Shown piece by piece: positions 7,863 through 16,105 of a stretch of 64,000 nucleotides of DNA. Source of the stretch: Phytoactinopolyspora mesophila (GTDB lineage Bacteria > Actinomycetota > Actinomycetes > Jiangellales > Jiangellaceae); assembly GCF_010122465.1 (NCBI RefSeq), contig NZ_WLZY01000001.1:496001-560000 (forward strand), in the 5' to 3' direction. The notes under the pieces were generated by a model. That model made no database searches. It worked only from the letters and a program-made list of their open reading frames with translations, and was not told the origin of the DNA. Position numbers and translations under genes: made by a program. Position 1 is the stretch's first letter. Every line of letters starts with the position of its first letter.

Positions 7863-8314
7863 CACGGGAGATGCCGCCTGTTACGCCGCCGGGCCTCCGA
7901 AGTGGCGCGCTGGCCGCGGCAGCGGGTGTCAATCTGCAGACGCTGCGGTATTACGAACGTCGCGGGTTGCTTGCCCGGCCGGACCGCACTCTCGGTGGGC
8001 ACCGCATGTATCCGGCTGAGGCGGTCACGGTGGTCAGGGTCATCAAGGCGGCTCAACGCCTGGGATTCACCTTGGATGAGATCTCCGAACTCATCGACGT
8101 CGGCGGTCACCGCCACTCCTCGGCCGGCTTACATGAGCGTGCGGCAGCGAAGCTAGCGGAGGTCGAAGCACGTATCACCGACCTGACGGTCATCCGGGAC
8201 ACCCTTCGGCAGGCGCTCGACGCGGGATGTGACGACCTGGCGTCTTGCGCTGAGAGTCCCGAGTGCCCGTTGCCGTTCACGGTGCTCGCCGACACCAAGG
8301 CAGGGCCGGGTTGA
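7859..8314 (+). CDS. MerR family transcriptional regulator
   Basis: A 151-residue dimeric activator. The winged helix-turn-helix spans residues 15-85 (GALAAAAGVNLQTLRYYERRGLL, then GGHRMYP), followed by a dimerisation coiled coil and a C-terminal 'AGCDDLASCAESPECPLPF'. The three late cysteines resemble the metal-binding tail of mercury-type MerR. However, the cysteine that normally lies before the coiled coil (C82 in Tn501 MerR) is missing; a HRHSS segment occupies that place. The effector may therefore be another metal or a thiol-reactive signal. The start overlaps the upstream stop as ATGA. No mercury reductase is nearby. Confidence 0.88.
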   Translation: MTREMPPVTPPGLRSGALAAAAGVNLQTLRYYERRGLLARPDRTLGGHRMYPAEAVTVVRVIKAAQRLGFTLDEISELIDVGGHRHSSAGLHERAAAKLAEVEARITDLTVIRDTLRQALDAGCDDLASCAESPECPLPFTVLADTKAGPG

Positions 8315-8430
8315 TCCCAGGGGCCGCCTCTCAGGCTGCCTGTGCTGGGATCGCTCGGTGAGTCCGGAATCTCAGGTGCGTGCACCCCGGATGCTCACAT
8401 ACGGTCGCTGCTGACGGGAAAGGAACCTTC

Positions 8431-9594
8431 ATGCAGCACGTGAGCGAGCGGCTCCTGAACTGGGCGTCCATCATCGAACCGGAGACGCTGGCCCAGGCCG
8501 AGCGGACAGCGAAGATGCCGTTCATCTATCCGCACCTGGCGCTCATGCCGGATGCGCATCTCGGTAAGGGCGCGACGGTCGGCAGCGTGATCCCCACGCT
8601 CGGGGCGATCGTCCCGGCAGCGGTCGGCGTCGACATCGGCTGCGGCATGATCGCTCTGCGCAGCCAGTACACGCTCGCGGACATCAAGGGCCTGAACCGT
8701 GCCCGCCTGCGCAAGGCGATCGAGAAGGCGATCCCGCTGTCGGCGGGAAACTACAACCGGGAGCTGACCGCGTCGGCGCGGCGTCGCTCGGCTGAGCTCG
8801 AAGACATACCCGGCGTCGGCACCGCGGAGGGGATAGCACCCAAGTGGCGGCTACAGCTCGGCTCGCTGGGTTCCGGCAACCACTTCATCGAGGTGAGCGC
8901 CGATGAGCTGGACCGGATCTGGCTGTTCCTGCACTCCGGCTCCCGGGGCGTCGGCAACCAGATCGCTCAGCGGCATATCAAGATCGCCCGCGACGAGTGC
9001 CAGCGGCGCGAGATCAGGCTCGCCGACCGCGACCTGGCCTACCTCGAGGAAGGCACACATCAGTTCGACGCCTACATCCGTGACCTCACCTGGGCGCAGC
9101 GGTTCGCATTGCTCAACCGCGAGGAGATGATGGACCGGCTCGCGGAATGCTTCGGCACATGGGTGGGGGAGCCGGTGGCGGAGCTGGAGCGAATCAACTG
9201 CCATCACAACTACTCAGTGCGTGAGCACCATTTCGGCAAGGACGTGTGGCTGAGCCGCAAGGGTGCCATCAACGCGGCCGAGGGTGTGGCCGGGCTGATC
9301 CCGGGCTCGATGGGGACGGCGTCGTACGTCGTCGTCGGGAAAGGCAACCGGGACGCGCTGAACTCCGCGCCGCACGGTGCCGGGCGGAACTATTCGCGCA
9401 GCCGGGCGCGGAGGACGTTCACGCACGAACAGCTGCGCAAGGCAATGGCCGGCATCGAGTGGCGCGACACCGCCGCGTTCCTGGACGAGATCCCGGAGGC
9501 GTACAAGGACATCGACGTGGTGATGGCGGACGCCGCCGACCTGGTCGAGATCCGGCACACGCTCCGCCAGATCGTCAACGTCAAAGGCGACTGA
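8431..9594 (+). CDS. rtcB: RtcB family RNA ligase
   Basis: RtcB joins RNA ends bearing 2',3'-cyclic phosphate (or 3'-phosphate) and 5'-OH with GTP and Mn2+, in tRNA repair or splicing. The 387-residue protein carries the family signatures: DAHLGKGATVGS (41-52), VGVDIGCGM with metal ligands Asp68 and Cys71, GSLGSGNHF, HSGSRGVGNQIAQRH, the HHNYS segment, and SAPHGAGRNYSR with the histidine that is guanylylated. This is the short form, without extra insertions. The frame opens at 8380, but I start at the ATG 8431, which has AAAGGA about seven bases upstream. It lies 116 bases after the MerR operon; no archease or RtcA gene accompanies it. Confidence 0.93.
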   Translation: MQHVSERLLNWASIIEPETLAQAERTAKMPFIYPHLALMPDAHLGKGATVGSVIPTLGAIVPAAVGVDIGCGMIALRSQYTLADIKGLNRARLRKAIEKAIPLSAGNYNRELTASARRRSAELEDIPGVGTAEGIAPKWRLQLGSLGSGNHFIEVSADELDRIWLFLHSGSRGVGNQIAQRHIKIARDECQRREIRLADRDLAYLEEGTHQFDAYIRDLTWAQRFALLNREEMMDRLAECFGTWVGEPVAELERINCHHNYSVREHHFGKDVWLSRKGAINAAEGVAGLIPGSMGTASYVVVGKGNRDALNSAPHGAGRNYSRSRARRTFTHEQLRKAMAGIEWRDTAAFLDEIPEAYKDIDVVMADAADLVEIRHTLRQIVNVKGD

Positions 9595-9688
9595 CGGACC
9601 GTCGGCTCAGTGTCGCTGGTGCCTTGAGCCTCCCCGCATCAGTGACCATCGGCACTAGAGGCGGCGACGCGGGCCGGGATACGGGGCA

Positions 9689-10207
9689 CTAGGTCAGGAT
9701 TCTCTTGCGCCGTGTCCGGGTGTCGAAGGAGATCCACGTGTCGGGTGGCAAGTCTGCCCGTCCGGGGACCGCGCGATGCTCTTCCGTCCATGCGTCACCC
9801 GCGAGCCTGGCCGCTGCGCGCCGCCAGAAGTTCACGGCGGTCACGTTGTCGGGTTGGAACGCCACTTCCCACTTCCCGGGATACACAGCGACGAGATCGC
9901 GAACCGCACGGAGCCCGAAGCCGTTGCGCCGCGCGCCACGCACCACGAAGAAGCTGTTGAGAACCCGTACCGGCTGGCTGAGATCGCGGACGATGGCGAA
10001 ACCGATCGGATGCTCGTCGCTCATCAATACATAGGCCGCTCGGTCCGGATCGTCGAAGGCCGCGGCGAGTCGCTCGCTGCGGAACGTACTGTCGGGATTG
10101 GGCAAGATGCCGCGATATTCGGACAAATCATGGCTGAACATCAGCCACAGCCGTTCAAGTGCTGGCCGGTCTGCGGCAGTCGCGCGGCGTAAGTCAAGAG
10201 TGGACAT
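9689..10207 (-). CDS. GNAT family N-acetyltransferase
   Basis: A 172-residue cytoplasmic acetyltransferase. Residues 4-140 follow the GNAT fold: 'LRRATAADRPALERLW' (beta1-alpha1), 'PIGFAIVRDL' (beta4), 'LNSFFVVRGARRNGFGLRAVRDLV' (the acetyl-CoA pyrophosphate loop, here RRNGFG where R/QxxGxG/A is usual), and 'VAFQPDNVTAVNFWRRAA'. It transfers acetyl from acetyl-CoA to an amine; the substrate is unknown. The ATG follows AAGGAAG. A terminator-like hairpin sits in the leader about 65 bases upstream, so expression may be attenuated. Confidence 0.85.
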   Translation of the reverse strand: MSTLDLRRATAADRPALERLWLMFSHDLSEYRGILPNPDSTFRSERLAAAFDDPDRAAYVLMSDEHPIGFAIVRDLSQPVRVLNSFFVVRGARRNGFGLRAVRDLVAVYPGKWEVAFQPDNVTAVNFWRRAAARLAGDAWTEEHRAVPGRADLPPDTWISFDTRTRRKRILT

Positions 10208-10272
10208 ACTCTTCCTTCATCAGGTGGATGGTGTCCGTCTGTGCGGGTGGGCGCCGGACGGCGAAAAGGCAT

Positions 10273-10296
10273 AAAAAAACCTTCCGGCCCGGAAGG
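10273..10296 (-). terminator. Terminator-like hairpin in the leader of the GNAT gene
   Basis: Read on the minus strand, CCTTCCG and CGGAAGG pair around a three-base loop and are followed by seven T residues: a textbook intrinsic terminator, rare in this GC-rich DNA. A TAGAAT hexamer at 10322-10327 on the same strand could start a transcript about 40 bases before it. The GNAT start codon lies 66 bases after the T-run. It may act as an attenuator for the GNAT gene or end an antisense transcript from the neighbouring gene. Confidence 0.65.
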
Positions 10297-10378
10297 GGCG
10301 GGAAGGCAAATTACTGAGATCATTCTAGCAGTTGCCGATCAGGTGCACTTCGGCGAGACCGGTGAAGGAGAAGGCGAG

Positions 10379-11143
10379 ATGGCTGGTGTTGCCCCGGATA
10401 CCAAGCGTGTTGTCCTCGAGGCGCTCGAGGCTGAGGAAGCGCGACTCGAACAGATGTTGCGCGGGCTGGGGGAGCCCCAGTGGAACCACGACTCCGGGTG
10501 TGAGGGCTGGAGTGTGGCGGACGTCGTCCTGCATCTCGCCCAGACCGAGGAAGCAGTGTCCTCGCTGATCGCCGGCGAGACCGACGACGTGCCGTACCTG
10601 CCCGGGTCCTCGTCAGCCGATGAAGCGATGCAGCGATGGGTGCGGGCCGAGCATGGCCAATCGCCCGAGGAGATTTTCGACCGGTGGACAACCGCTCGCC
10701 GACGGGCGCTTGCCGCACTGCGCGACGCTGCTCCGGACCGGAAAGTCCCGTGGGTCGCCATACCGCTCAAGCCGCTGACGCTGGCCACCACCCGGCTGGC
10801 TGAGCACTGGGCACACGGGCTCGACATCGCCGAGCCGCTGGGCATCGAGTATCCGGACACCAACCGTCTAGAGCACATCGCCTGGCTCGCCCACCGGACG
10901 CTGCCGTTCGCCTACGCGTTCGAGGCCAGGGGAGACGCCCCGGCGGTCCGGCTGGAACTCGAAGCGCCGCAGAACGGCCGATGGGTCATCGGGGCAGCGG
11001 ACGCAGACGTCGTCATCGCCGGACCGGCGAGCCAGTTCTGCCGGGTCGCGGCCAAGCGGCTCGCGCCACAGGAGGCCGACGCGTTGGTCCTGGAGGGGAC
11101 TCGGGCCGGCGAAGTCCTCGAGGTGGTGCGCACGTACGCATGA
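10379..11143 (+). CDS. Maleylpyruvate isomerase/DinB-fold family protein
   Basis: A 254-residue protein of the metal-dependent mycothiol-type DinB superfamily. The N-terminal four-helix domain shows 'LRGLGEPQWNHDSGCEGWSVADVVLHLAQTEEAV', where the His in 'VLHL' and the later 'RLAEHWAHGLDIA' supply the metal ligands (His in the DxxxH/HxxxH style pattern). The C-terminal half holds the small domain seen in TIGR03084-like proteins. Relatives include mycothiol-dependent maleylpyruvate isomerase; many are uncharacterised. The frame is open from 10241, but the ATG at 10379 has AAGGAG upstream and starts the conserved part. The substrate is unknown. Confidence 0.78.
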   Translation: MAGVAPDTKRVVLEALEAEEARLEQMLRGLGEPQWNHDSGCEGWSVADVVLHLAQTEEAVSSLIAGETDDVPYLPGSSSADEAMQRWVRAEHGQSPEEIFDRWTTARRRALAALRDAAPDRKVPWVAIPLKPLTLATTRLAEHWAHGLDIAEPLGIEYPDTNRLEHIAWLAHRTLPFAYAFEARGDAPAVRLELEAPQNGRWVIGAADADVVIAGPASQFCRVAAKRLAPQEADALVLEGTRAGEVLEVVRTYA

Positions 11144-11191
11144 GAACTCCCGAGATCCGGGCGGATTCCCCTCGCGTCCCCGGGTCCCTCG

Positions 11192-11335
11192 ATGGCGGCG
11201 ACATGGTGGCTTTACAAAAGCGGCGTGGTCGCCTTGCTCTTGGGGATCGTTCCGATCGCGAATCTCTTCCTGGCGGCCTATCTGCAAAGCGGGTTGAACC
11301 GGGTCTCCGAGAGACACATCGTCGTGCCGGTGTGA
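11192..11335 (+). CDS. Small single-span membrane protein
   Basis: A 47-residue frame that starts at ATG 11192 and ends at TGA 11333-11335. The first residues are MAATWWLYKSG, followed by a strongly hydrophobic helix (VVALLLGIVPIANLFLAAYL, about residues 12-31) and a short polar tail ending HIVVPV. Coding-like composition and a complete membrane helix favour a real gene. No Shine-Dalgarno is clear. It lies between a DinB-fold gene and an SDR gene on the same strand. Function unknown. Confidence 0.5.
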   Translation: MAATWWLYKSGVVALLLGIVPIANLFLAAYLQSGLNRVSERHIVVPV

Positions 11336-11488
11336 TCCGCGGTCCGGGTTGGTCCGGATCTGAAGCGCGTCGAAAGCCAGGGTGGCCCTCGGCGGTGTGC
11401 GTCAGCGGCCACCCGGTTGGCGCGCGCGGATTCGCCGCCTCGGCTGGATGCCACGAATTCCTTCCGGGCTCTTGGGTAATCGCTGTTC

Positions 11489-12565
11489 ATGAGTGCAGCG
11501 CGGAAGCTCTTGGCCAGTCCAGAACGTGTGTTGGGCCGATCACGGAACGGCAGCCCCAAGACCGTCGTGGTGACCGGCGCGAGCGCCGGGATCGGCCGGG
11601 CCACGGCTCACCTCTTCGGAGCACGTGGCGACCGGGTGGCTTTGCTGGCCCGAGGCCGTGGCGGGCTGCGGGCAGCCGCTGACGATGTGGTCGCCGCCGG
11701 CGGCAAAGCTCTTCCGATCGAAGTGGATGTCACGGACTACGAAGCCGTGGACAACGCCGCAACCGAGGTGGAGTCCGAATTCGGTCCGATCGACGTGTGG
11801 GTGAACAATGCGTTCGTCGCCATCTTCGCGCCGTTCACCGACATCGACCCCGATGAGTTCCGACGGGTCACCGACGTGACGTATCACGGGTATGTACACG
11901 GCACCCGCGCGGCGCTGGATCGCATGCTGCCGCGTGACCACGGCACCATCGTCCAGGTCGGGTCCGCATTGGCGTACCGGGGGATTCCCTTGCAGTCGGC
12001 GTACTGCGGAGCCAAACACGCGATGCAAGGTTTCACGGAGTCGCTGCGCTGTGAACTGCTCCACGAGCGCCGCCGGGTCCGAGTGACGATGGTCCAGCTC
12101 CCCGGGGTGAACACTCCGCAGTTCGAGTGGGCGCTGTCGCGTATGGAGTACGCGCCCCAGCCGGTGCCACCGATCTATTCGCCACGGGTGGCCGCTCAAG
12201 CAGTGGTCCATGCGGCGGATCATCCGCACCGGCGCGAGTACGGCACCGGCTTCAGCGCTGTTGCCACGATGACCGCCAACAAGATCGCGCCCGGACTGCT
12301 CGACCGGTATCTGGCCCGCACCGCCTATGACTCCCAGCAGACCGGCCATCGCGTCGGGCCGGAACGCCCGGTCAACCTGTGGGAGCCGGCAGATCACGAA
12401 GCTGGTTCAGACTTCGGTGCGCACGGGCCGTTCTCGTCCGATGCGAAAGACCGGAGTCCTCAGCTGTGGCTGTCACAACGGCGGGGCGCGGTGTCAGCCG
12501 CCGCAGCCGGTCTCTTAGTTCTCGGCGGAAGCCTCATCGGAAAGGCATGGAGAAACCGCTCCTAG
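11489..12565 (+). CDS. SDR family oxidoreductase with C-terminal membrane tail
   Basis: A 358-residue NAD(P)-dependent dehydrogenase/reductase. The cofactor motif TGASAGIG is at residues 29-36, 'VNNAF' stands where NNAG is usual (a Gly to Phe change), and the active-site serine region 'VQVGSALAY' precedes YCGAKHA with catalytic Tyr and Lys. The length exceeds the classical 250 residues because of a C-terminal extension of about 100 residues ending in a hydrophobic segment (GAVSAAAAGLLVLGGSLIG) and a basic tail, so it is probably anchored in the membrane. The gene at 26106 has the same design. Substrate unknown. Confidence 0.85.
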   Translation: MSAARKLLASPERVLGRSRNGSPKTVVVTGASAGIGRATAHLFGARGDRVALLARGRGGLRAAADDVVAAGGKALPIEVDVTDYEAVDNAATEVESEFGPIDVWVNNAFVAIFAPFTDIDPDEFRRVTDVTYHGYVHGTRAALDRMLPRDHGTIVQVGSALAYRGIPLQSAYCGAKHAMQGFTESLRCELLHERRRVRVTMVQLPGVNTPQFEWALSRMEYAPQPVPPIYSPRVAAQAVVHAADHPHRREYGTGFSAVATMTANKIAPGLLDRYLARTAYDSQQTGHRVGPERPVNLWEPADHEAGSDFGAHGPFSSDAKDRSPQLWLSQRRGAVSAAAAGLLVLGGSLIGKAWRNRS

Positions 12566-12611
12566 GGATGAGCCCGCGGCGTCCATGGTGGCCGATGCTG
12601 ACGCGCGGCCA

Positions 12612-13778
12612 TTACCGGCCGCGACCGTACTTGCGCAGAAGCCGGCGCACGTCGTCGAGTGGGATCGCGTGCCGGGTGGTGCCGCCGTCGCCGGTGACGG
12701 TGGTGGCCATGAACAGCGAGTTGTAGATGGCCTCCTCGGTCGCATCGAGTGCGGCTTGGAAGAGGGGAGACGTTCCCGCGCTCGGCAGGATGCGTTGATC
12801 ACGTACGTCTGATCCCGCCGGCTCCCGGACGTCCGATGAGGTCGAGAACGCGATCGCGTAGTCGCCGCTCCCATTGGTGAACGCCGATCCGGTGCGGGCC
12901 ATGGCGAATACGGCCCGAGCGCCGAGTCTTCCCAAGTTTCGGCTGGTGAGTGGGGCATCCGTAGCGACGACGATCATGCACGAGCCGTCCCCGGTGCCGG
13001 CCGCGTCGGAGCCGGCCTCCAACTCTTCACCGATCGGCACGCCGTCGATGCGCAAACTGCCGCCGTAGTTGGTCTGAACAAGGACGCCAACCCTATAGTC
13101 GCCCGTGATCCGCGATGACGTGCCGATGCCGCCCTTCCAGCCGAAACAGGTGGTTCCCGTTCCAGCGCCGACGGCGCCTTCCGCGACCGGTCCGCCGGCC
13201 GCCTGCTCAATCGCCTCGATGACGTGCTCTTCGGTGACGTGGCGGCCCCGTATGTCGTTCAGCGCGCCGTCGTTGGTCTCACCGACCAGTGCGTTGACCG
13301 ACCGGACTGACTCGTTGCCGGGCTGGCGCAACGTCCATGCGACCGCACCGTCCAGGCCACGGGCCACACTCAGGGTATTGGTGAGGATGATCGGCGTCTC
13401 GATGGTGCCGAGTTCATCCACCTGGGTGGAGCCGGCCAGCTTGCCGAACGCGTTGCCTACGTAGACCCCGCCGGGCACTTTGTCGGCGAAGACGTTGCCA
13501 GGGTGGGGGACCACGGCGGTGACCCCGGTGCGCACGGAATCACCGTCGACGAGTGTCACCTGGCCGACCCGGACGCCGTCGACGTCGGTGATGGCGTTGT
13601 GCTCACCTGGCTCGAGATCACCAGGAGCGACGCCGAGATCCCGGGCACGGACCCGGTCGGGATTGCGGCCCGACGACGACGCACCCGGCTCAGCCGAGGC
13701 AGCGGTGAACGGGCCGCCGAGGGTGGCACCGATCATGGCGGCACCGGTCGTGATCGCTGTGCGTCGCGTCATGGTCAT
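12612..13778 (-). CDS. P1 family (S58) peptidase, DmpA-like aminopeptidase
   Basis: A 388-residue member of the DmpA/ornithine acetyltransferase-like Ntn-hydrolase fold, which cleaves itself before a serine and then removes N-terminal amino acids from peptides or amides. The sequence shows 'GEHNAITDVDGVRVGQVTL', 'GGVYVGNAFGKLAGSTQVDELGTIETPI', 'GETNDG' and the probable nucleophile in 'GDGSCMIVVATDAPL'. The N-terminus carries a twin-arginine-like signal (MTRRTAITTGAAMIGATLG), implying export. It lies six bases downstream of the symporter gene and is surely cotranscribed, suggesting linked peptide cleavage and uptake of the products. Confidence 0.9.
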   Translation of the reverse strand: MTMTRRTAITTGAAMIGATLGGPFTAASAEPGASSSGRNPDRVRARDLGVAPGDLEPGEHNAITDVDGVRVGQVTLVDGDSVRTGVTAVVPHPGNVFADKVPGGVYVGNAFGKLAGSTQVDELGTIETPIILTNTLSVARGLDGAVAWTLRQPGNESVRSVNALVGETNDGALNDIRGRHVTEEHVIEAIEQAAGGPVAEGAVGAGTGTTCFGWKGGIGTSSRITGDYRVGVLVQTNYGGSLRIDGVPIGEELEAGSDAAGTGDGSCMIVVATDAPLTSRNLGRLGARAVFAMARTGSAFTNGSGDYAIAFSTSSDVREPAGSDVRDQRILPSAGTSPLFQAALDATEEAIYNSLFMATTVTGDGGTTRHAIPLDDVRRLLRKYGRGR

Positions 13779-13784
13779 CTGAAC

Positions 13785-15101
13785 CTACCCTTCTCGATCA
13801 GCGGCGCCGGGTTCCTCAGCCGGGTCGACAACTGTCTCGTCCGCGGCGTGCTCGTCCACCATGCCGGGTTCGGTTTGGGCGACGACCCTGGTGGCGGTGA
13901 GGTCTCCGGTGACGTTGCACATGGTGCGGACCATGTCCAGCACAGCGTCGATACCGGCGACGAGTGCGACGGCTGCGAACGGCAGACCCGCCTGGGTGAT
14001 GGCCATCGACAGCAAGATGAGCCCGGCACCGGGAACACCGGCGGTACCGATCGATGCCAGCACGCCAACCAGCAGCACGCCCAGAATCTCACCGACGGAC
14101 AGGTCGACGCCCGACACGTTGGCGACGAAGATGACCGATGCGCCGACGTAGAGGGCGGTGCCGTCCATGTTCACGGTGGCCCCGAAGGGCAGGCTGAAGC
14201 CGTAGACGCCCTCGTTGACACCCATGTTCTGGGCTGCTCGGGTGCTGACCGGCAACGTCCCGTTGCTGGAACGCGTGACAAAGGCGGTGATCATCGGCGT
14301 GCGGGCGTAGGCGAAGAAGTTCCGCAGGCCGATCCCGAACAGAGTCAGGATGATCGCGTAGATCACGATCTGGAGGGCAACGCCGCCATAGACCACCGCG
14401 GTGAGCTGCGCGAGGTCGGAGAGGGCGTCGGCTCCGGTTTCGCCCAGCGTGACGGCGATCAGTGCGAAGACACCCACCGGTGCGTACTCCAGGACCCCGC
14501 GAATGATCCGGAACATGACCTCGCTGGTGCCCTCGGCGACGCGGCGGAGCAACTCACCGAGGTCGCGGATACGTTCCTGCGGGTTGTGCCGCATGGCACC
14601 GATGGCGAGTCCGGCGACGATCGCCAGGAAGACGATCGGGAGCACTTGCCCTTCGACGATTGCCGCTACCGGATTCGGAGGCACGATGTTGACGAGTGTG
14701 TCGACGATGGAGGGTGCCTCCGCGGCCTCGTCTCCGTCCGCTGGCATGTTCAGGCCGCTGCCCGGGTTGACGATGAAGGCGAGCGTCAGCCCGATGGTGA
14801 TCGCGAAGGCAGATGTGACCAGGTAGAACGCGACAACCTTGCCGCCGATCCGCCCGAGCCGGGCCGGGCTGACCGACGAGACCCCGACGATCAACGTCGC
14901 CACGATCAGCGGGAAGACGATCATCATCAGCAGGTTGAGGAACAGGTCGCCGAGCGGCTGCAGAACCTCGGCGTCGGGACCGGCTGCCAACCCCACAACG
15001 GCGCCGGCGACCAGCGCGATCAGCAATTTCCAGTACAACGGGAAGTCGAGGTACCGACGCCACAACGACGGCTCGGCCAACTCGGGTGATTCGGAGGTCA
15101 T
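13785..15101 (-). CDS. Dicarboxylate/amino acid:cation symporter (DAACS family)
   Basis: A 438-residue membrane transporter of the GltP/DctA family, which imports glutamate, aspartate or C4-dicarboxylates with H+ or Na+. The re-entrant loop 'RSSNGTLPVSTRAAQN' and 'FGATVNMDGTALYVG' are intact, as is the final 'GAGLILLSMAITQAGLPF' followed by 'GIDAVLDMVRTMCNVTGD', which contains the conserved substrate Asp and Asn/Thr positions. I start at ATG 15101 because GAGGAGG lies six bases upstream; the frame itself opens 24 bases earlier. It heads an operon with the P1 peptidase. Confidence 0.92.
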   Translation of the reverse strand: MTSESPELAEPSLWRRYLDFPLYWKLLIALVAGAVVGLAAGPDAEVLQPLGDLFLNLLMMIVFPLIVATLIVGVSSVSPARLGRIGGKVVAFYLVTSAFAITIGLTLAFIVNPGSGLNMPADGDEAAEAPSIVDTLVNIVPPNPVAAIVEGQVLPIVFLAIVAGLAIGAMRHNPQERIRDLGELLRRVAEGTSEVMFRIIRGVLEYAPVGVFALIAVTLGETGADALSDLAQLTAVVYGGVALQIVIYAIILTLFGIGLRNFFAYARTPMITAFVTRSSNGTLPVSTRAAQNMGVNEGVYGFSLPFGATVNMDGTALYVGASVIFVANVSGVDLSVGEILGVLLVGVLASIGTAGVPGAGLILLSMAITQAGLPFAAVALVAGIDAVLDMVRTMCNVTGDLTATRVVAQTEPGMVDEHAADETVVDPAEEPGAADREG

Positions 15102-15407
15102 CGGCTTCCTCCTCGGGGAACCCATGGTGTCGTCGAGCCGGCAGCACGCACCGGTGGACGGGCGGCAGCGTTACTCGGATGAGCACGTGATGTCACGCGG
15201 AATTCTGTGCCGTGGTCGTCAACGGTGTCAATGGACGTGCCTTGGGCAAAGGGAGAAGTCCGGACCGACGGTGCCGTCGGGGTCATATGTGGCCCCACGG
15301 CGTCCCGATTCGTGCACTGTGAGTCATTTTCCGGCACACTGCGTGATCATGGCTACGATTTGCCATGGACGGTGGGTTGCTTCGGTGGGGCGCTTGGAGG
15401 TCCTTGT
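15102..15407. other. Divergent intergenic region
   Basis: About 300 bases between the divergent symporter and pyridoxamine-oxidase-fold genes. It must hold both promoters, but I see no hexamers good enough to name and no strong inverted repeat. Confidence 0.4.
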
Positions 15408-16085
15408 ATGACACACGAACACGCAAGTCCCAATGGTGTACGCCCAGGGTCGATGGGCGAGCACGCACTTCAGGAGGTATCCGGAAGTCGCGAGCGGGCT
15501 GATCGCTTCTACCGCGAACAGATGTCGGACCGGCTCAACACCCAGATGTCTGAGTTCATCTCGCGGATGGAGATGATGTTCGTCGGAACCGCCGATGGCG
15601 GCGGCGAGTGCGATGTGACATTCCGCGCCGGGCCGGCTGGATTCGTCCGGGTGCTTGATCAGAAGACCGTCGCGTGGCCGGAGTACAGAGGAAACGGCGT
15701 GCTCGCCAGTGCGGGAAACATGTCGGAGAACCCGCACGTCGGCCTGCTGTTCATGGATTTCGTCAACGACCTTGTCGGGCTGCACGTGAACGGAGCGTCG
15801 TCGCTGATGAGCCCCGACGAGTTCCGGGCGCGTCATCCGGAGCAGATTGTCGAGAACGACATCCCGGGGCGCCGGCCCGAACGGTGGGTCGTCGTCGAGA
15901 TCCACGAGGCATATATTCACTGCTCGAAGCATGTTCCCCGGATGGTGCCGGTGCCGCGAACCCGGCAGTGGGGGACCGACGACCAGAAAAAGAAGGGCGG
16001 CGACGCATTCGGGGTGGCGGCTGAGCGCGGTTTGGCTCCACGCCAGCGTTCCGCCGCGCGGGGTGGTTCACCGAGCGCGGGCTGA
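15408..16085 (+). CDS. Pyridoxamine 5'-phosphate oxidase-fold protein
   Basis: A 225-residue flavin-binding split-barrel protein. The pattern 'EFISRMEMMFVGTADGGGECDVTFRAGPAGFVRVLDQKTVAWPEYRGNGVLASAGNMSENPHVGLLFMDF' is that of the PPOX-type FMN/F420-dependent family: an R-x-x-G-x-x-S-like start, the GN..S.GN run that contacts the flavin phosphate, and 'EIHEAYIHCSKHVPRM' near the end, which is typical of the group once called nitroreductase-like PPOX. The last 30 residues are a basic disordered tail. The ATG at 15408 has TTGGAGG seven bases upstream, and the 67 codons before it lack coding character. Confidence 0.82.
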   Translation: MTHEHASPNGVRPGSMGEHALQEVSGSRERADRFYREQMSDRLNTQMSEFISRMEMMFVGTADGGGECDVTFRAGPAGFVRVLDQKTVAWPEYRGNGVLASAGNMSENPHVGLLFMDFVNDLVGLHVNGASSLMSPDEFRARHPEQIVENDIPGRRPERWVVVEIHEAYIHCSKHVPRMVPVPRTRQWGTDDQKKKGGDAFGVAAERGLAPRQRSAARGGSPSAG

Positions 16086-16105
16086 GAGGTCGTCGGGTTC
16101 GGTGG

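Noticed and set aside
13503-15089. 528-residue plus-strand frame
   Set aside because: Antisense shadow of the symporter and peptidase genes; Asp/His/Arg-rich low-complexity translation typical of such shadows.
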